Shown: positions 49,321-51,618 of the stretch, in pieces | Position numbering within the stretch: position 1 is the first letter of the stretch | How the letters are laid out: each line of letters opens with the position of its first letter | Source of the DNA: Chitinophagaceae bacterium | GTDB taxonomy: Bacteria > Bacteroidota > Bacteroidia > Chitinophagales > Chitinophagaceae | NCBI GenBank assembly: GCA_019745155.1 | Contig: JAIETM010000013.1 | Location: 1-51,618, forward strand | Direction of reading: 5' to 3' | DNA length: 51,618 nucleotides | The notes under the pieces: model-generated | Database searches by the model: none | Told to the model about the DNA's origin: nothing | The model's input: only the letters and a program-made list of their open reading frames with translations | Position numbers and translations under genes: made by a program

Positions 49321-50454
49321 ATGGAGGAAACTATTGCACAAATTATTGAACACAGGGGCGCACACAGAATCTTGTTGCGCTTTTCAACAAAGAGTAGCTG
49401 GAATAAACGTATTCGCGGTATAGCGGATGCTCGGTGGAGTAAAACCCATGGTGCTTGGCATATTCCGGATACGCCGGAGAACCGCCGAATGGTTGGGTTA
49501 ATGCCGGATGCTGAAACAACAGCAGAACCAACAATACGGGCATTGCCGCAACAACGAACAAGGATTAGCGAGAAAAATTTGTTGCAGTTGAAGCGGATAG
49601 TAGAGCAGTTGATTTTAAAAAAATATTCCAGATCCACGATTACGACATACCGAAATGAGTTTACCCAGTTACTCATGAAGTTGGGTGATGTACCGGTGGA
49701 AGACTTGCAGCCAGAACACTTGCGCAGGTATATGCTTTATTGCGCCGTTGAATTGGGCCTTTCTGAAAACACCTTACACAGCCGGCTTAATGCGATCAAA
49801 TTTTATTTTGAGCAGGTATTGCATAGACCAAGATTTTTATGGGAGATACCGAGGCCAAAAAAACCACTACAGATTCCGCGTTTTTTTTCTCAAGATGAAG
49901 TGGTGCGCATTATACAGGTGGTACAAAACATCAAACATAAGGCCATGCTGATGCTTTGTTATAGTACCGGTATGCGGGTGAGTGAAGTGGTGAGTATAAA
50001 GACGGCCAATATTATGCCAGACCGCAGGTGTATATTGGTAGAAAGAGCCAAAGGAAAGAAAGACAGATTGGTTCAATTAAGTCCGGTACTATTGGTGATT
50101 TTGCGTGCGTATGCCAGACAGTACCGCCCAGATAAACAAGGGTATTTGTTTGCTGGGCAGGAGCCGGGCACACCCTATAGTACCAGATCGCTGCAAATTG
50201 TTTTACAGGAGGCAAAGCGGAAAGCAGGTATATGTAAGGACGGGTCAATACATGCATTGAGGCATAGTTTTGCCACACACTTGCTGGATAAGGGCACAGA
50301 TATCAGCATCATTCAAAAGCTGCTTGGCCATCAGGATATCAAGACCACCTTACGTTATCTCCATACCACCAATAAGGATTTATTGAAAGTGGTTAGTCCG
50401 CTGGATGATCTACACCTGAATTTTGTTACCAAATTCGGCAACAAAAATTACTAA
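49321..50454 (+). CDS. Tyrosine recombinase/integrase
   Basis: 377 residues from the ATG at 49321. An extra N-terminal part (RILLRFSTKSSWNKRIRGIA, WSKTHGAWHIPDTPENRR) precedes the SAM-like core-binding domain (about 90-180; YSRSTITTYRNEFTQLLMKL, HSRLNAIKFYFEQVL) and the catalytic domain with all residues: Arg in YSTGMRVSEVV, Lys in VERAKGKKDRLVQL, HALRHSFATHLL (His, Arg), LLGHQDIKTTLRYLH (His, nucleophile Tyr). The full set suggests an active enzyme. It is of the type linked to cassettes and genomic islands in this phylum. The next gene begins one base after its stop. Confidence 0.9.
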   Translation: MEETIAQIIEHRGAHRILLRFSTKSSWNKRIRGIADARWSKTHGAWHIPDTPENRRMVGLMPDAETTAEPTIRALPQQRTRISEKNLLQLKRIVEQLILKKYSRSTITTYRNEFTQLLMKLGDVPVEDLQPEHLRRYMLYCAVELGLSENTLHSRLNAIKFYFEQVLHRPRFLWEIPRPKKPLQIPRFFSQDEVVRIIQVVQNIKHKAMLMLCYSTGMRVSEVVSIKTANIMPDRRCILVERAKGKKDRLVQLSPVLLVILRAYARQYRPDKQGYLFAGQEPGTPYSTRSLQIVLQEAKRKAGICKDGSIHALRHSFATHLLDKGTDISIIQKLLGHQDIKTTLRYLHTTNKDLLKVVSPLDDLHLNFVTKFGNKNY

Positions 50455-50455
50455 A

Positions 50456-50701
50456 ATGACTACCTTGCATTTGTTTGAGGGAATTAAAGTGGAGGTATAC
50501 AGTCGTGATCATTTACCGCCCCATATACATCTACGGTATGGTGGAGATGAAGCGCTGTTGGAAATACAATCAGGTGCTATCCTTGCCGGACATCTTCCGG
50601 TTTTGGTACTACGGAAATGCAGAAAGTGGATGAAAGAAGATGGTAGAACTGCATGGTTGTTACAGAATTTTTATGAGCTAAACCCGGGTTTAAAAAAATG
50701 A
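50456..50701 (+). CDS. DUF4160 family protein
   Basis: 81 residues: MTTLHLFEGIKVEVYSRDHL, PPHIHLRYGGDEALLEIQSG, LPVLVLRKCRKWMKEDGRTAWLLQNFYELNPG. The PHIHxxY and YGGDEALxEI blocks define DUF4160, a small family often paired with DUF2442, as here, and proposed from gene neighbourhoods to belong to toxin-antitoxin-like pairs; that role is not proven. Overlaps the next gene by four bases (ATGA) and starts one base after the recombinase stop, so the three genes form one operon. Confidence 0.85.
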   Translation: MTTLHLFEGIKVEVYSRDHLPPHIHLRYGGDEALLEIQSGAILAGHLPVLVLRKCRKWMKEDGRTAWLLQNFYELNPGLKK

Positions 50702-51216
50702 AAAGAGCCAATAAAATACCACGCATCTTAAAACTGGTTTCTGTAAAGGGGTTTGAGGTGGTTTGTGTGTTTAACAATGGAGAAACCAGGCGCATTGATT
50801 TTGCGCGGCTCTTCAAACAATGGCGGATAAAGAAAACAGATCCTGAATATCCATTGCTGGATGTGCAACAGTTTAAACGGTTAAAGCTAATTGAGCAAAC
50901 CCTGAGTTGGCCGAATATTTTGTTAAGGATTACAGATATGGGTGGAAATGAAATGCAAAAACCATATGCGATAGACCCGGTAGTATTGTTTGAGCATAGT
51001 GAGCCAATTGCACAAAAGCGGTTTTTATTAGGCGCGGCCATACGAAGGGCAAGAAAGGCACAGGGTTTATCGCAGGATGCACTGGCGCAAAAGAGCGGCA
51101 CCAGTAAGGCCTATATTTCTCGGGTGGAAAATGATTTGATTGAGCCCGAGTTGCATACACTGTATAAAATTGTGGAATTGGGTTTATCTAGAAAGATCGC
51201 GTTAAAGATTGTATAA
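50698..51216 (+). CDS. DUF2442 protein with C-terminal XRE helix-turn-helix
   Basis: 172 residues. N-terminal DUF2442 (about 1-95): PRILKLVSVKGFEVVCVFNN, GETRRIDFARLF, GGNEMQKPYAIDPVVLFE. C-terminal XRE-type DNA-binding domain (about 110-165): LGAAIRRARKAQGLSQDALA, QKSGTSKAYISRVENDLIEP. The domain order suits an antitoxin/regulator partner of DUF4160. It likely binds its own operon's control region and, given the operon, could regulate the recombinase. No promoter box is obvious inside the operon. Confidence 0.85.
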   Translation: MKRANKIPRILKLVSVKGFEVVCVFNNGETRRIDFARLFKQWRIKKTDPEYPLLDVQQFKRLKLIEQTLSWPNILLRITDMGGNEMQKPYAIDPVVLFEHSEPIAQKRFLLGAAIRRARKAQGLSQDALAQKSGTSKAYISRVENDLIEPELHTLYKIVELGLSRKIALKIV

Positions 51217-51252
51217 ATCAGGAAACTGAATTGGATATCATAACGAAATAGT

Positions 51253-51298
51253 AACCGATTTTAAACGCTTATAAACGTTTAAATAAATTTAATCGGTT
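51253..51298. repeat. Nested inverted repeat behind the DUF4160/DUF2442 pair
   Basis: AACCGATT (51253-51260) pairs with AATCGGTT (51291-51298) and the adjoining TTAAACG (51261-51267) pairs with CGTTTAA (51276-51282), with an 8-nt apical loop and an 8-nt bulge on one side. All 15 base pairs are perfect. It resembles folded recombination sites of cassette systems as much as a terminator, and no T run follows. Confidence 0.4.
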
Positions 51299-51442
51299 GC
51301 AATTGCGCTACTGCCATAAAACACGCACACTTTTTTATAAGGCGTTGATTTTTTGCTGTTTCTGGCAGATTGCACAAGTCTTTATTATCTCAAAACTTTC
51401 GCATATTTTAGAGTTAGTGGCAACCCTAAAAGACAACGACTA
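51299..51442. other. Short gene-free gap before the final gene
   Basis: 144 bp with no gene. It contains TATTTTAG at about 51407, a near-consensus -7 box ending roughly 28 bases before the last start codon, and phrases such as GTTAGTGGCAACC and AGACAACGAC. No further feature is supported. Confidence 0.3.
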
Positions 51443-51618
51443 ATGAACAATAATCTCGACTTAAAGACTATTTGCGAACAAATTGAGCAAGAAATTTGGG
51501 ACACTTATATTGACGACAATGGAAAAGCAGACCCAATAATTGATGGAATTGTTGACATAGAAAAATATCAAAAGACAGAACCAAAAATTTTATGGATTTT
51601 AAAAGAACCTTATGATGA
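51443..51618 (+). CDS. Hypothetical protein, N-terminal fragment (cut by window edge)
   Basis: Opens at ATG 51443 and remains open to the end, 58 complete codons. It reads MNNNLDLKTICEQIEQEIWD at first and later PKILWILKEPYDD. The latter block looks like the first conserved strand of a uracil-DNA-glycosylase-like fold in Bacteroidota hypothetical proteins, but this is a resemblance from memory only. AT-rich codon use relative to the core, in line with the accessory region it adjoins. Confidence 0.55.
   Translation, partial: MNNNLDLKTICEQIEQEIWDTYIDDNGKADPIIDGIVDIEKYQKTEPKILWILKEPYD

Noticed and set aside
1-51618. CRISPR array, tRNA or rRNA genes
   Set aside because: No regularly spaced repeats, no cloverleaf with a GGTTCRA-type arm, and no rRNA-like segment were seen on reading; a tRNA or CRISPR search would settle it.

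Overview
The window looks like a chromosomal segment of a Bacteroidota bacterium, most likely family Chitinophagaceae; this is inferred from gene families and signals, not from a database search. Support: most genes lack a Shine-Dalgarno sequence; many are preceded by the Bacteroidota -7 promoter element TAnnTTTG; LPS genes (kdsB), SPII lipoproteins with LASC/FSC lipoboxes, and families typical of the phylum (DUF2480, two-part amidohydrolases, COG3014/LpoB, GH3-like) are present. By eye the core is of moderate GC, with one clearly AT-rich stretch at about 15.5-17.4 kb.

Layout. 1-550: edge of an IS element and a gene-free repeat-like stretch. 0.55-4.1 kb (minus): kdsB, a fatty acid hydroxylase, dnaN, a stand-alone response regulator. 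4.15-7.5 kb (plus, compact): recX, an LpxR-like outer membrane protein, a YafV-type omega-amidase, nagA. 7.5-15.4 kb: an S41 lipoprotein protease, thiL and an inositol monophosphatase (ATGA overlap), a GT2 fusion, a GH3-family protein and a diheme cytochrome c. 15.5-17.4 kb: AT-rich cluster of three small exported proteins next to a carB that ends after its first half. 19.2-24.3 kb: bcp, nadD, feoA, ybeY, a CAP protein, an HNH-like protein, mnmG. 24.3-31.9 kb: a hydrolase lipoprotein, a tandem amidohydrolase pair, a LysE-type exporter, mtgA. 31.9-35 kb: a four-gene minus operon hxlR-pnuC-tag-NadR-like kinase, divergent from a DJ-1/PfpI gene whose signal peptide is separated by a nine-A frameshift. 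35-41.7 kb: DUF481, TMEM175, osmC, nifU, polA, an NTF2-like protein, a second hydroxylase. 41.7-47 kb (all minus): COG3014/lpoB lipoprotein pair, DUF2480, PpiD.

47.07-47.58 kb is gene-free and holds two perfect and six one-mismatch DnaA boxes followed by an AT-rich tract; the flanking genes point away on both sides (minus to the left, plus to the right), so it is a good candidate for the chromosomal origin. To its right are nadA, a parDE toxin-antitoxin module bracketed by a 21-bp imperfect direct repeat whose left copy is the 3' end of nadA, a tyrosine recombinase, and a DUF4160/DUF2442-HTH pair with a nested inverted repeat behind it: a small accessory region next to the presumed origin.

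Functional threads: NAD synthesis and salvage appear three times (nadA, nadD, pnuC plus kinase); envelope functions dominate (kdsB, LpxR-like, mtgA, LpoB, PpiD, GT2). The points most worth checking are the origin candidate, the -7 boxes lying only 3-4 nt before start codons (possible leaderless mRNAs), the half-length carB beside foreign-looking DNA, the nine-A frameshift, and the parDE insertion at nadA.
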